Assembly (NCBI RefSeq): GCF_029675105.1
Contig: NZ_JAQQFV010000010.1
Location: 184,267 to 248,266 of the forward strand
Origin: Nocardia anocheti
Lineage (GTDB): Bacteria; Actinomycetota; Actinomycetes; Mycobacteriales; Mycobacteriaceae
Length of the DNA stretch: 64,000 nucleotides
Reading direction: 5' to 3'
The translations under genes and the position numbers were made by a program. Shown here in pieces: positions 31,294 to 38,962 of the stretch. The notes under the pieces are model-generated. The model saw only the letters and a program-made list of their open reading frames with translations. It searched no databases and had not been told where the DNA came from. Each line of letters opens with the position of its first letter. The first letter of the stretch is position 1.

Positions 31294-33531
31294 ATGACCT
31301 CCGACAGCCGACCACCCGAGCCCGACACCCACACCCAGAGCACCAGCGAGAGCGAGAACCCGGCGATCCCGTCGCCGACCCCGCAGCCCGACCGCCGACC
31401 GCGCACCATCGAGGACTGGTGGCCCGAACAGATCGATGTCTCGGTACTGCACGCGCACTCGTCGAAATCCAATCCGCTCGGCGAGGACTTCGACTACGCC
31501 GCGGAATTCGCCCAGCTCGACGTCGACGAGCTGAAGGCCGACGTCGCCGCCGTGCTCACCGACTCGCAGGACTGGTGGCCCGCCGACTACGGCAACTACG
31601 GCGGCCTGTTCATCCGGATGAGCTGGCACGCGGCCGGGACCTACCGGATCGCGGACGGTCGCGGTGGTGGCGGCCAGGGCGCCCAGCGCTTCGCCCCGCT
31701 CAACAGCTGGCCCGACAACGCCAATCTGGACAAGGCCCGCCGCCTGCTCTGGCCGGTCAAACAGAAGCACGGCAACAAGATCTCCTGGGCCGACCTGCTG
31801 GTCTTCGCCGGAAACGTCGCGCTGGAGGAAATGGGTTTCCAGACCTTCGGATTCGGCTTCGGCCGCCCCGACATCTGGGAGCCGGAGGAGGTCTTCTGGG
31901 GCCCGGAGGACACCTGGCTCGGCGACGAACGCTACAGCGGCGAGCGCGAACTCGCGGGTCCGCTGGGCGCGGTCCAGATGGGCCTGATCTATGTGAATCC
32001 CGAAGGGCCCAACGGCCGCCCGGATCCGGTGGCCGCGGCCCGCGACATCCGCGAGACGTTCGGGCGGATGGCGATGAACGACGAGGAGACCGCCGCGCTC
32101 ATCGTCGGCGGCCACAGTTTCGGCAAGACGCACGGCGCGGGCGACGCCGGACTGGTCGGCCCTGAACCCGAGGCCGCCCCGATCGAGCAGCAGGGTCTGG
32201 GCTGGAAGAGCGCCTACGGGACGGGAAAGGGCAAGGACGCCATCACCAGTGGGCTCGAGGTCGTCTGGACGGCGACCCCGACCAGGTGGAGCAACGGGTT
32301 CCTGAAGAACCTGTACGGATTCGACTGGGAACTCACCCAGAGCCCGGCCGGAGCCTGGCAGTGGAAGCCGAAAGACGGTGCGGGCGAAGGACTGATCCCG
32401 GACCCGTTCGACGGTCCGGCCCGCACGCCCACCATGTTGACCACCGACCTGTCCCTGCGTGAGGACCCGATCTACGGGCCGATCACCCGCCGCTGGCTCG
32501 ACCATCCCGAAGAGCTGGCCGAGGCGTTCGCCAAGGCCTGGTACAAGCTGCTGCACCGCGATATGGGACCGGTCAGCCGCTATCTCGGGCCGTGGATTCC
32601 CGAGCCGCAGCTGTGGCAGGACCCGGTGCCCGCCGTCGAGCACCCGCTGATCGACGAGCGGGACATCGCCGCGCTGAAGAAGTCCGTGCTCGAATCCGGT
32701 CTGTCTGTCACCGAGTTGGTACGGACCGCGTGGGCCTCGGCGGCGAGTTTCCGCAGTACCGACAAGCGCGGCGGAGCCAACGGCGCCCGGGTGCGCCTCG
32801 AACCGCAGCGGAACTGGGAGGTCAACGAGCCCGACGAGCTGACGCGGGTGCTGTCCGCGCTAGAGCGGATCCAGCAGGATTTCAACGGCGGGGACAAGAA
32901 CGGCGGGGACAAGAAGGTGTCGCTGGCCGACCTGATCGTGCTCGCGGGCGCGGCGGCGGTGGAGAAGGCGGCCGCGGACGCGGGCGTGGAGGTCACCGTG
33001 CCGTTCCATCCCGGGCGCACCGACGCGACCCAGGACGACACCGACGTCGAGAGCTTCGCCGTCCTCGAACCGCGCGCCGACGGGTTCCGCAACTATGCGC
33101 GCACCGGCGAGAAGGCCCCGCTCGAGCGGTTGCTGCTGGACCGTGCCTACATGCTCGACCTCACCGCGCCGCAGATGACGGTGCTGCTGGGCGGCCTGCG
33201 TGCCCTCGGCGTCACCCAGGGCGGCACCGCGCACGGCGTGCTCACGGATCGGCCCGGCGTGCTGACCAACGACTTCTTCGTCAATCTGCTCGATCGGACG
33301 ATCGAATGGAAGCCGTCGGAGTCGACCGACAATCTCTTCGACGGCGTGGACCGCCGCACCGGTGCGAAGCGCTGGACCGGCACCACCAACGACCTCGTCT
33401 TCGGCTCGCATTCGCAGTTGCGTGCCGTGTCCGAGGTCTACGCCCAGACCGACGCGCGCGAACGGTTCGTCCGTGATTTCGTGACGGCCTGGGTGAAGGT
33501 CGCCGACAACGATCGCTTCGACCTGCGCTGA
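31294..33531 (+). CDS. katG: Catalase-peroxidase KatG
   Basis: A 745-residue bifunctional heme catalase-peroxidase. The distal triad is Arg108-Trp111-His112 in RMSWHAAGTYR. The Met-Tyr-Trp adduct partners are Trp111, Tyr233 (GLIYVNPEG) and Met259. The proximal His is His274 in GGHSFGKTHG. The residue equal to Ser315 of the M. tuberculosis enzyme is Ser319 (AITSGLEVVW), so the isoniazid-sensitive residue is kept. The second, non-heme domain is complete. ATG 31294 is preferred over 31285 by spacing from AGGAAGGA. It detoxifies hydrogen peroxide in the cytoplasm. Confidence 0.97.
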   Translation: MTSDSRPPEPDTHTQSTSESENPAIPSPTPQPDRRPRTIEDWWPEQIDVSVLHAHSSKSNPLGEDFDYAAEFAQLDVDELKADVAAVLTDSQDWWPADYGNYGGLFIRMSWHAAGTYRIADGRGGGGQGAQRFAPLNSWPDNANLDKARRLLWPVKQKHGNKISWADLLVFAGNVALEEMGFQTFGFGFGRPDIWEPEEVFWGPEDTWLGDERYSGERELAGPLGAVQMGLIYVNPEGPNGRPDPVAAARDIRETFGRMAMNDEETAALIVGGHSFGKTHGAGDAGLVGPEPEAAPIEQQGLGWKSAYGTGKGKDAITSGLEVVWTATPTRWSNGFLKNLYGFDWELTQSPAGAWQWKPKDGAGEGLIPDPFDGPARTPTMLTTDLSLREDPIYGPITRRWLDHPEELAEAFAKAWYKLLHRDMGPVSRYLGPWIPEPQLWQDPVPAVEHPLIDERDIAALKKSVLESGLSVTELVRTAWASAASFRSTDKRGGANGARVRLEPQRNWEVNEPDELTRVLSALERIQQDFNGGDKNGGDKKVSLADLIVLAGAAAVEKAAADAGVEVTVPFHPGRTDATQDDTDVESFAVLEPRADGFRNYARTGEKAPLERLLLDRAYMLDLTAPQMTVLLGGLRALGVTQGGTAHGVLTDRPGVLTNDFFVNLLDRTIEWKPSESTDNLFDGVDRRTGAKRWTGTTNDLVFGSHSQLRAVSEVYAQTDARERFVRDFVTAWVKVADNDRFDLR

Positions 33532-33541
33532 CCCGCACCGG

Positions 33542-33574
33542 AGCCCGGGCCCGCCTTTCGCGGCGGCCCGGGCT
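33542..33574. terminator. Hairpin terminator after katG
   Basis: AGCCCGGGCC (33542-33551) pairs with GGCCCGGGCT (33565-33574), a 10-bp stem around a 13-base loop, followed by TCTGCTT. It lies 11 bases after the katG stop. Confidence 0.75.
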
Positions 33575-33654
33575 TCTGCTTGTCCGGGCGCTGCGTAGCC
33601 GCGCTGCCAGGGGGTATTGGCCAGACATCGCTGTTGTCGATGATCGGAGGCATC

Positions 33655-34281
33655 ATGAGCTACATCGACGAGAAGGTCCCGGATGACCGGGGCGGGCGTT
33701 TGCGCATCCCCCGGAGCCGAGGCGCGCTGGGTGGCCTGGTCGTTGTGCTGCTGGGCCTGTGGGGCGCGCTGATCCCCTTCCTCGGTCCGTATTTCGATTT
33801 CGCCTTCACCCCGGACGACCCCTGGGTGTGGACCTCGGCGCGCGGCTGGCTCGAGGTACTGCCCGGGGTGGTCGCGATCGTGGGTGGTCTGCTCATGCTG
33901 ATGAGCAGGAACCGGGTGGTGGCCGGTTTCGGTGGCTGGCTCGCGGTGGCCGCTGGTGCGTGGTTCGTGATCGGGCCGTTCCTGGCCGACCTGTTGCGTC
34001 TCGGTGACGTGGGCGTCCCCGTGGCCACCGGTGATTTCAAACGTGCACTGCTGAATCTGACGTTCTTCTACGGTCTCGGCGCGCTGATCGTGTTCTTCGC
34101 CGCGAGCTCGCTGGGACGTCTGTCGGTGCGCAGCGCGCGCGATATCGCGTTCGCCCGTCGCGAGGCGATCACGAGTGCCGGTGGCGAACGGGTGGTCGAG
34201 GAACAGGTGGTCGTCCCCGACGACACGGCCACGCCCGGGCGGCCCCTGCGCAAGCCCGATGTGCGGCACCGTCCGGTGTGA
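33655..34281 (+). CDS. Four-helix membrane protein of unknown function
   Basis: A 208-residue protein with a short hydrophilic start, TM1 (LGGLVVVLLGLWGALIPFLGPYF), an extracytoplasmic loop with FTPDDPWVWTSARGWLEV, TM2 (LPGVVAIVGGLLMLM), TM3 (FGGWLAVAAGAWFVIGPFLADLL), TM4 (LTFFYGLGALIVFFAASSL) and a charged cytoplasmic tail of about 55 residues. ATG 33655 follows GGAGG. Similar small membrane proteins are common in actinobacteria near stress genes. No function can be stated. Confidence 0.75.
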   Translation: MSYIDEKVPDDRGGRLRIPRSRGALGGLVVVLLGLWGALIPFLGPYFDFAFTPDDPWVWTSARGWLEVLPGVVAIVGGLLMLMSRNRVVAGFGGWLAVAAGAWFVIGPFLADLLRLGDVGVPVATGDFKRALLNLTFFYGLGALIVFFAASSLGRLSVRSARDIAFARREAITSAGGERVVEEQVVVPDDTATPGRPLRKPDVRHRPV

Positions 34282-34290
34282 GAACCGACG

Positions 34291-34758
34291 TCAGTCGCCC
34301 GCCAGGATCTGCTCGCGCAGGATGTCGCCGTGGCCCGCGTGCCGGGCGAATTCGGCGGTCATGAACACATAGATCCAGCGCAGACTGACGATCCCCATCC
34401 GGGGATGCGCGCGGGTGGCGTCGAGGGCGATGCCCGCGGCGACCGCCCGCGACCTGGCGCTCGCGCGCTCGAATTCCGCGATGACGTCCTCGACGGTTTC
34501 GGTGTCCTCGACGTGGAATCCGCCGTGCTCCCACAGCGGGCCGTCGCAGGCGTGGTCGGGCAGCTGTCCGAGGGTGCGTTGGAACCACATCCGTTCGGCG
34601 AACGCGGCGTGTTTGACCAGGGTGATCGGCGTGGTCAGCGAGGGGACCAGCCGTCGCCGCGCCGCGCTGTCGGACAGTCCACGCACGGTGTCGATCACGT
34701 CGACGCGGGACCGGTCGAGCAGGGTTTCCAGAACTTCTCGTTCGGCGGACCGAGGCAT
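34291..34758 (-). CDS. DinB-family protein (DUF664-type)
   Basis: A 155-residue four-helix protein of the DinB/MST superfamily. LVKHAAFAERMWFQRTL supplies one metal-site His, and IYVFMTAEFARHAGHGDILREQI near the C-terminus supplies the others. Relatives act as thiol-dependent enzymes using mycothiol or are uncharacterised. ATG 34758 follows AAAGGAA. It is convergent with the membrane protein at 33655. Confidence 0.85.
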   Translation of the reverse strand: MPRSAEREVLETLLDRSRVDVIDTVRGLSDSAARRRLVPSLTTPITLVKHAAFAERMWFQRTLGQLPDHACDGPLWEHGGFHVEDTETVEDVIAEFERASARSRAVAAGIALDATRAHPRMGIVSLRWIYVFMTAEFARHAGHGDILREQILAGD

Positions 34759-34951
34759 GGCGGTATTCCTTTCACAGCGCGGACACGGGTACCGGGGATC
34801 GCGGAATCCGCGATCCTGAATCTTGAGGTCGGCTGCCCGGAATCGTGCGTCCCGGCGAAGAATGCGGGACCGGCGAGCCGATTTCGAATCTACCACCCAC
34901 CACCCGGTCCATACTGGGTGCGCACAGTGACTGCTCGAGAAAGGTAGCTCG

Positions 34952-35140
34952 ATGCGAGCCAATGTCGGCGATCGACTCGTGGTACACGGCCGCACGGTGG
35001 GCCGCACAGACCAGTCCGGCGAGATCATCGAGATCCGCGGCGCCGACGGCGCACCCCCCTACGTCGTCCGCTTCGAAGACGGCCACGAAGGCCTCATGTT
35101 CCCCGGCCCCGACGCCGTCATCGTCTCCCCGGACAACTGA
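34952..35140 (+). CDS. DUF1918 small protein
   Basis: A 62-residue protein, MRANVGDRLVVHGRTVGRTDQ at the start and PPYVVRFEDGHEGLMFPGPDA at the end, matching the DUF1918 family of small SH3-like actinobacterial proteins in full length. GAAAGGTAGC precedes ATG 34952. Function unknown. Confidence 0.9.
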   Translation: MRANVGDRLVVHGRTVGRTDQSGEIIEIRGADGAPPYVVRFEDGHEGLMFPGPDAVIVSPDN

Positions 35141-35256
35141 CCCACCCGCACCCTGCGGATATTTCGCTTGCGGCGGCGTCGCGGCGTGCCGCACACTGGG
35201 CGGCCGAGGCCGGGACCTGCGGAAATCCGGGCGATGAGCGAGTGGATGGGTGGTTC

Positions 35257-36678
35257 ATGGTCGAGGTGGTCATTGCCGGGGGTGGGCCGACGGGGGCCAT
35301 GTTGGCGGCTGAGTTGGGGTTGCGCGGGGTGCGGGTGCTCGTGGTGGAGAAGGAGACCGGGTCGGGGCCGTCGACGCGGATCGTGAGTCTGCATGTGCGC
35401 AGTCTCGAGTTGATGGCGATGCGGGGGCTGTTGGAGCGGTTGGTCGCGCGAGGGCGGCGGCGGCCGGTCGGGGGGATCTTCGCCGGGATCGCCGCGCCGG
35501 TGCCCGAGGGGCTGGAATCGGCGTATCTGCTGGGGATTCCGCAGCCGGTGATCGAGGAGGTGCTCAGGGAGCACGCGGTCGGGCTGGGGGCCGAGGTCCG
35601 GCGGGGGTGTGCGGTGGTCGGGTTCGAGCAGGACGACGACGGGGTGAGCGTCGAACTGTCCGACGGGGAGCGGGTGCGGGCGCGGTATCTCGTCGGGTGC
35701 GACGGCGCGCGCAGCACGGTCCGCAAACTGCTCGGCGTCGGGTTCCCGGGTGAGCCCGCGCGCAACGACACCCTGATGGGCGAGATGGCGGTGGGTGTGG
35801 CGCCCGAGGAGATCTCCGCCGCCATGGCCGAGCTGAGCCGCACCACGCGCCGCCTCACCCTCCGGCCCTTCGGCGAGGGGATCTACAGCGTGATCGTGCC
35901 CGCCGCCGAGGTGGACGAGGATCGCACCCGACCGCCCACCCTCGAGGACTTCCGGCAGCAGTTGCGCGCGATCGCGGGCACCGATTTCGGGGTGCATTCC
36001 CCGCGCTGGCTGTCGCGGTTCGGTGACGCCACCCGCCTCGCCGAGCGATACCGGGTCGGCCGGGTCCTGCTGGCGGGCGACGCCGCCCACATCCACCCGC
36101 CCATCGGCGGGCAGGGCCTGAATCTGGGCGTGCAGGACGCGATGAACCTCGGCTGGAAACTGGCCGCCCAGGTACGCGGAGGCGCCCCCGAAGATCTGCT
36201 CGACACCTACGAGACCGAACGTCATCCGGTCGCCGCCGCCGTCCTGGACAACACCCGCGCCCAGACCGCCCTGCTTTCTCCCGAACCGGGCGCCCAGGCC
36301 ATGCGCCGCCTGCTCACCGAACTGATGGACATCGACGCGGTGCACCGCCGCCTGATCGAGAAGATCACCGCGATCGACATCCGCTACGACCTCGGCCCCG
36401 GCCCCGACCTGCTCGGCCGCGGACTGCCCGACCTCGACCTGTCCGAGGGCAGTCTCTTCGACCGGCTGCGTCAGGGACGCGGCGCGGTCCTCGACCGCAC
36501 GGCGGGCCTGACCGTCGACGGCTGGTCCGACCGCGTCGATCTGCTCACCGAGCCCACTGCGGCACTGGACGTTCCGGCCCTGCTGCTGCGCCCCGACGGC
36601 CATGTCGCCTGGATCGGCGACGACCAGACCTCGCTGAACGAGCACCTCGCCCGCTGGTTCGGCCCACCCACCGACTGA
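35257..36678 (+). CDS. rox: Rifampicin monooxygenase-like FAD enzyme (Rox family)
   Basis: A 473-residue class A flavoprotein hydroxylase, the same length as Nocardia farcinica Rox. Motifs: FAD Rossmann GGGPTGAMLAAELG, the DG motif GCDGARSTVRKLLGV, and the GD motif RVLLAGDAAHIHPPIGGQGLN. As recalled, similarity to Rox is strong along the whole length, including GTDFGVHSPRWLSRFGDATR, HPVAAAVLDNTRAQ and GWSDRVD near the C-terminus. Rox hydroxylates and linearises rifampicin using NADPH and O2. ATG 35257 was preferred over GTG 35242. A rifamycin-associated repeat upstream was not found, so substrate remains inferred. Confidence 0.75.
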   Translation: MVEVVIAGGGPTGAMLAAELGLRGVRVLVVEKETGSGPSTRIVSLHVRSLELMAMRGLLERLVARGRRRPVGGIFAGIAAPVPEGLESAYLLGIPQPVIEEVLREHAVGLGAEVRRGCAVVGFEQDDDGVSVELSDGERVRARYLVGCDGARSTVRKLLGVGFPGEPARNDTLMGEMAVGVAPEEISAAMAELSRTTRRLTLRPFGEGIYSVIVPAAEVDEDRTRPPTLEDFRQQLRAIAGTDFGVHSPRWLSRFGDATRLAERYRVGRVLLAGDAAHIHPPIGGQGLNLGVQDAMNLGWKLAAQVRGGAPEDLLDTYETERHPVAAAVLDNTRAQTALLSPEPGAQAMRRLLTELMDIDAVHRRLIEKITAIDIRYDLGPGPDLLGRGLPDLDLSEGSLFDRLRQGRGAVLDRTAGLTVDGWSDRVDLLTEPTAALDVPALLLRPDGHVAWIGDDQTSLNEHLARWFGPPTD

Positions 36679-36704
36679 CCGTCGAGAAATCCGTCCGATC
36701 CGAG

Positions 36705-36732
36705 CCATCCGCGGCACCGGGCTGGCCGAACT
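36705..36732 (+). promoter_or_regulatory. SigK-like promoter of the fasciclin gene
   Basis: CCATCC (36705-36710), a 16-base spacer and CGAACT (36727-36732) fit the SigK promoter of mycobacteria (-35 CCATCC, -10 CGAATA-like). It is 58 bases before the start codon. The same arrangement with the same spacer occurs before sigK at 37505. Confidence 0.7.
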
Positions 36733-36789
36733 CCGTGACATCCCCTCGGCGCGGCACCTCGCCGCCTCTACGGAAGTGACGGACAAACC

Positions 36790-37446
36790 ATGCGAACCCT
36801 GCGCAGTACTCTCCTGGTGGCCGCGATGGTCGGCTCGGTGCTCGGCGCCACCGCCTGTTCCGACGACGACTCGACCACCACCACGACCCCCTCCGCCTCG
36901 ATGACCTCCATGCCGATGACCTCGGCGCCCGCCACCACCGGTGACGCCGCCGCCGGACTCGTCGGGCCCGGGTGCGCGGAATACGCCGCCCAGGTGCCCA
37001 GCGGACCCGGCTCGGTGAGCGGCATGGCCCAGGACCCGGTGACGGTCGCCGCCTCCAACAACCCCATGCTCACCACGCTGGTCTCGGCGGTCTCGGGCAA
37101 ACTCAACCCGGAAGTCGACCTGGTCGACACCCTCAACGGCGGCGAGTTCACCGTGTTCGCGCCCGTCGACTCGGCGTTCGCGAAGATCGACCCGGCCACC
37201 ATCGAATCGCTGAAGACCGACTCGGCCACCCTCACCAAGATCCTCACCTACCACGTGGTGCCGAACCAGATCGCGCCCGCCGACATCCCCGGCACCCACA
37301 AGACCGTCGAGGGCGCCGAGGTGACGGTCACCGGATCGGGTGACACACTGAAGGTCGGCGATGCGAACGTGATCTGCGGTGGTGTCCGCACCGCCAACGC
37401 CACCGTCTACATGATCGACAGCGTGCTCATGCCGCCCGCGTCGTGA
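36790..37446 (+). CDS. Fasciclin-domain lipoprotein (MPT83/MPB70-like)
   Basis: A 218-residue lipoprotein. Signal peptide with lipobox GATAC (Cys near residue 23), a Ser/Thr-rich linker, then one FAS1 domain (about 80-218) with NNPMLTTLVSAVSG, NGGEFTVFAPVDSAFAKI and TYHVVP. This is the architecture of MPT83, a SigK-controlled surface antigen in M. tuberculosis. It is probably anchored outside the membrane as an adhesin-like protein. It precedes sigK-rskA, with a hairpin between. Confidence 0.92.
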   Translation: MRTLRSTLLVAAMVGSVLGATACSDDDSTTTTTPSASMTSMPMTSAPATTGDAAAGLVGPGCAEYAAQVPSGPGSVSGMAQDPVTVAASNNPMLTTLVSAVSGKLNPEVDLVDTLNGGEFTVFAPVDSAFAKIDPATIESLKTDSATLTKILTYHVVPNQIAPADIPGTHKTVEGAEVTVTGSGDTLKVGDANVICGGVRTANATVYMIDSVLMPPAS

Positions 37447-37474
37447 CGACGACCATCGCGGCGCCGAGGGCCGG

Positions 37475-37502
37475 GACACCGGGGAAGAAATTCCCCGGTG
37501 TC
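37475..37502. terminator. Hairpin between fasciclin gene and sigK
   Basis: GACACCGGGGAA (37475-37486) and TTCCCCGGTGTC (37491-37502) form a perfect 12-bp stem closed by a GAAA tetraloop. It ends two bases before the sigK -35 element, so it probably insulates sigK from read-through. Confidence 0.75.
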
Positions 37503-37504
37503 AC

Positions 37505-37532
37505 CCATCCGGGCCTGGGAGCAGGCCGAAAT
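37505..37532 (+). promoter_or_regulatory. SigK-like autoregulated promoter of sigK-rskA
   Basis: CCATCC (37505-37510), 16 bases, then CGAAAT (37527-37532). Element sequences and spacing match the promoter at 36705. The start codon is 30 bases downstream. This fits an ECF factor activating its own operon. Confidence 0.7.
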
Positions 37533-37562
37533 CCCTCTCATGCCGACGTCAGGGACGACACG

Positions 37563-38204
37563 ATGACCGACCGGCCGGGTACCGCACCGATCCGTTTGCG
37601 TGCGGTCGATCCGGCACCCGCCTGTCCAGCGGTGCCCCGCGACCATGCCGTGCAAGCCGAGCTGGTGCGGTTGCTGGGCGAGGTCGCCGACCGGGACCGG
37701 GCCGCGTTCGCCGAGTTCTACCGCGCGACCAGCCCCCGGGTCTTCGGGCTGGCGTTACGGGTGGTGCGCAATCACGGCGCGGCCGAGGACGTCACCCAGG
37801 AAGTGTTCCTGCAGGTCTGGTCCCTGGCCGCCGACTACGACCCCGGCAAGGCCAGCCCGATCGGCTGGCTGATGATGCTCACCCATCGCCGCGCGGTCGA
37901 CCGGGTGCGCGCCGAGCAGTCGGCCACCACCCGTGACCTGGTGTTCGGCCACGCCCATCTGGGCCGTGACCACGACATCGTGGCCGAGGAGGTCACCCAG
38001 CGGCTCGACGAGCAATCGGTACTGGACTGTCTGGGCACGATGACCGACCTGCAACGCGAAGCGGTCGCGCTGGCCTACTACAGCGGCCGCACCTATTCCG
38101 AGGTCTCCGAGACCCTGGATGTGCCGTTGCCGACGGTGAAGAGCCGGATCAGAGACGGCTTGAAACGACTCGAGAACTGCTTGACCGGAGGAACATCCCG
38201 ATGA
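37563..38204 (+). CDS. sigK: ECF sigma factor SigK
   Basis: A 213-residue ECF sigma factor. Region 2: FAEFYRATSPRVFGLALRVVRNHGAAEDVTQEVFLQVW. Region 4: LDCLGTMTDLQREAVALAYYSGRTYSEVSETLDVPLPTVKSRIRDGLKRLE. Overlap by ATGA with an RskA-type anti-sigma gene and the fasciclin neighbour identify it as SigK. ATG 37563 was chosen; the frame is open further upstream but that part covers the promoter and hairpin. It is expected to transcribe the fasciclin gene and its own operon. Confidence 0.92.
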   Translation: MTDRPGTAPIRLRAVDPAPACPAVPRDHAVQAELVRLLGEVADRDRAAFAEFYRATSPRVFGLALRVVRNHGAAEDVTQEVFLQVWSLAADYDPGKASPIGWLMMLTHRRAVDRVRAEQSATTRDLVFGHAHLGRDHDIVAEEVTQRLDEQSVLDCLGTMTDLQREAVALAYYSGRTYSEVSETLDVPLPTVKSRIRDGLKRLENCLTGGTSR

Positions 38205-38932
38205 GCGAGACAGATCGGCAGACCCCCTGGTCCTGGCTCGACGACGCCTACCCGTACGCCCTGGACGCACTGACCACCGAGCAGCGCCGCGCCATCGACC
38301 ACCGGCTCGACGCGGCGGGCCCGGAGGAGACCGAACAGTTCCACACCGCCGTGCACCGCATCCAGGAAACCCTGGCCTCCCTGACCGCGGTCGACTCGGT
38401 GCCGCCCCCGGCCCGGCTCGAAGCGGCCCTGATGCGGGCGCTGGACCGGCTCGACCCGCAGGTCCGTCCGCTGATCCGCCGGGACAGTCGATGGCGTCTG
38501 CGCTGGCTGACCGTGGCCGCCGCCGCGATCATCGCGGTGGGTGCCGGAGCGGGGATCGCGGTGGTGATGAACCAGGTCGACGACCCGTCGGGGACCCTCA
38601 CCGCCCAGCAGGTGCTCGAAGACCCCGACAGCCGGTCGTCGTCGGTGCCGATCACCGGCGGTGGCGCCATGACGGTGCACCAGTCCACCTCGCTGGGCGC
38701 CGCGGCGGTGTCGCTGGGGGACATGCCCGCGCTGCCCACCGACCGCGCCTACCAGTTGTGGCTGATCCCCGACGGCGGTTCACCGCAGTCGGTGGCGGTC
38801 ATGGACGCGAGCGCCACGGGCTCAGTCGTCACCCCCGTCGCCAGCACCGACACCCTCGCGGTGACGGTCGAACCGGCCGGTGGCTCGCCGGGGCCGACCA
38901 CGCAACCGATCGTCAGCATGGTGGTCGGCTGA
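38201..38932 (+). CDS. rskA: Anti-sigma-K factor RskA
   Basis: A 243-residue single-pass membrane protein. The cytoplasmic anti-sigma part is 1-100 (ALDALTTEQRRAIDHRLD), without the His/Cys zinc motif. The helix is at about 105-125 (WLTVAAAAIIAVGAGAGIAVVM). The outer part (about 126-243) is the RskA domain with DRAYQLWLIPDGGSPQSVAVMD. It holds SigK at the membrane until regulated proteolysis releases it; the stimulus is likely redox. Translationally coupled to sigK (ATGA). Confidence 0.92.
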   Translation: MSETDRQTPWSWLDDAYPYALDALTTEQRRAIDHRLDAAGPEETEQFHTAVHRIQETLASLTAVDSVPPPARLEAALMRALDRLDPQVRPLIRRDSRWRLRWLTVAAAAIIAVGAGAGIAVVMNQVDDPSGTLTAQQVLEDPDSRSSSVPITGGGAMTVHQSTSLGAAAVSLGDMPALPTDRAYQLWLIPDGGSPQSVAVMDASATGSVVTPVASTDTLAVTVEPAGGSPGPTTQPIVSMVVG

Positions 38933-38962
38933 CGATCGGCCCGAAACAGCAGGAGTGACAGC

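Noticed and set aside
35141..35256. A rifamycin-associated element upstream of the rox-like gene
   Set aside because: CTTGCGGC occurs once near 35168, but the second arm of the expected inverted repeat is missing.
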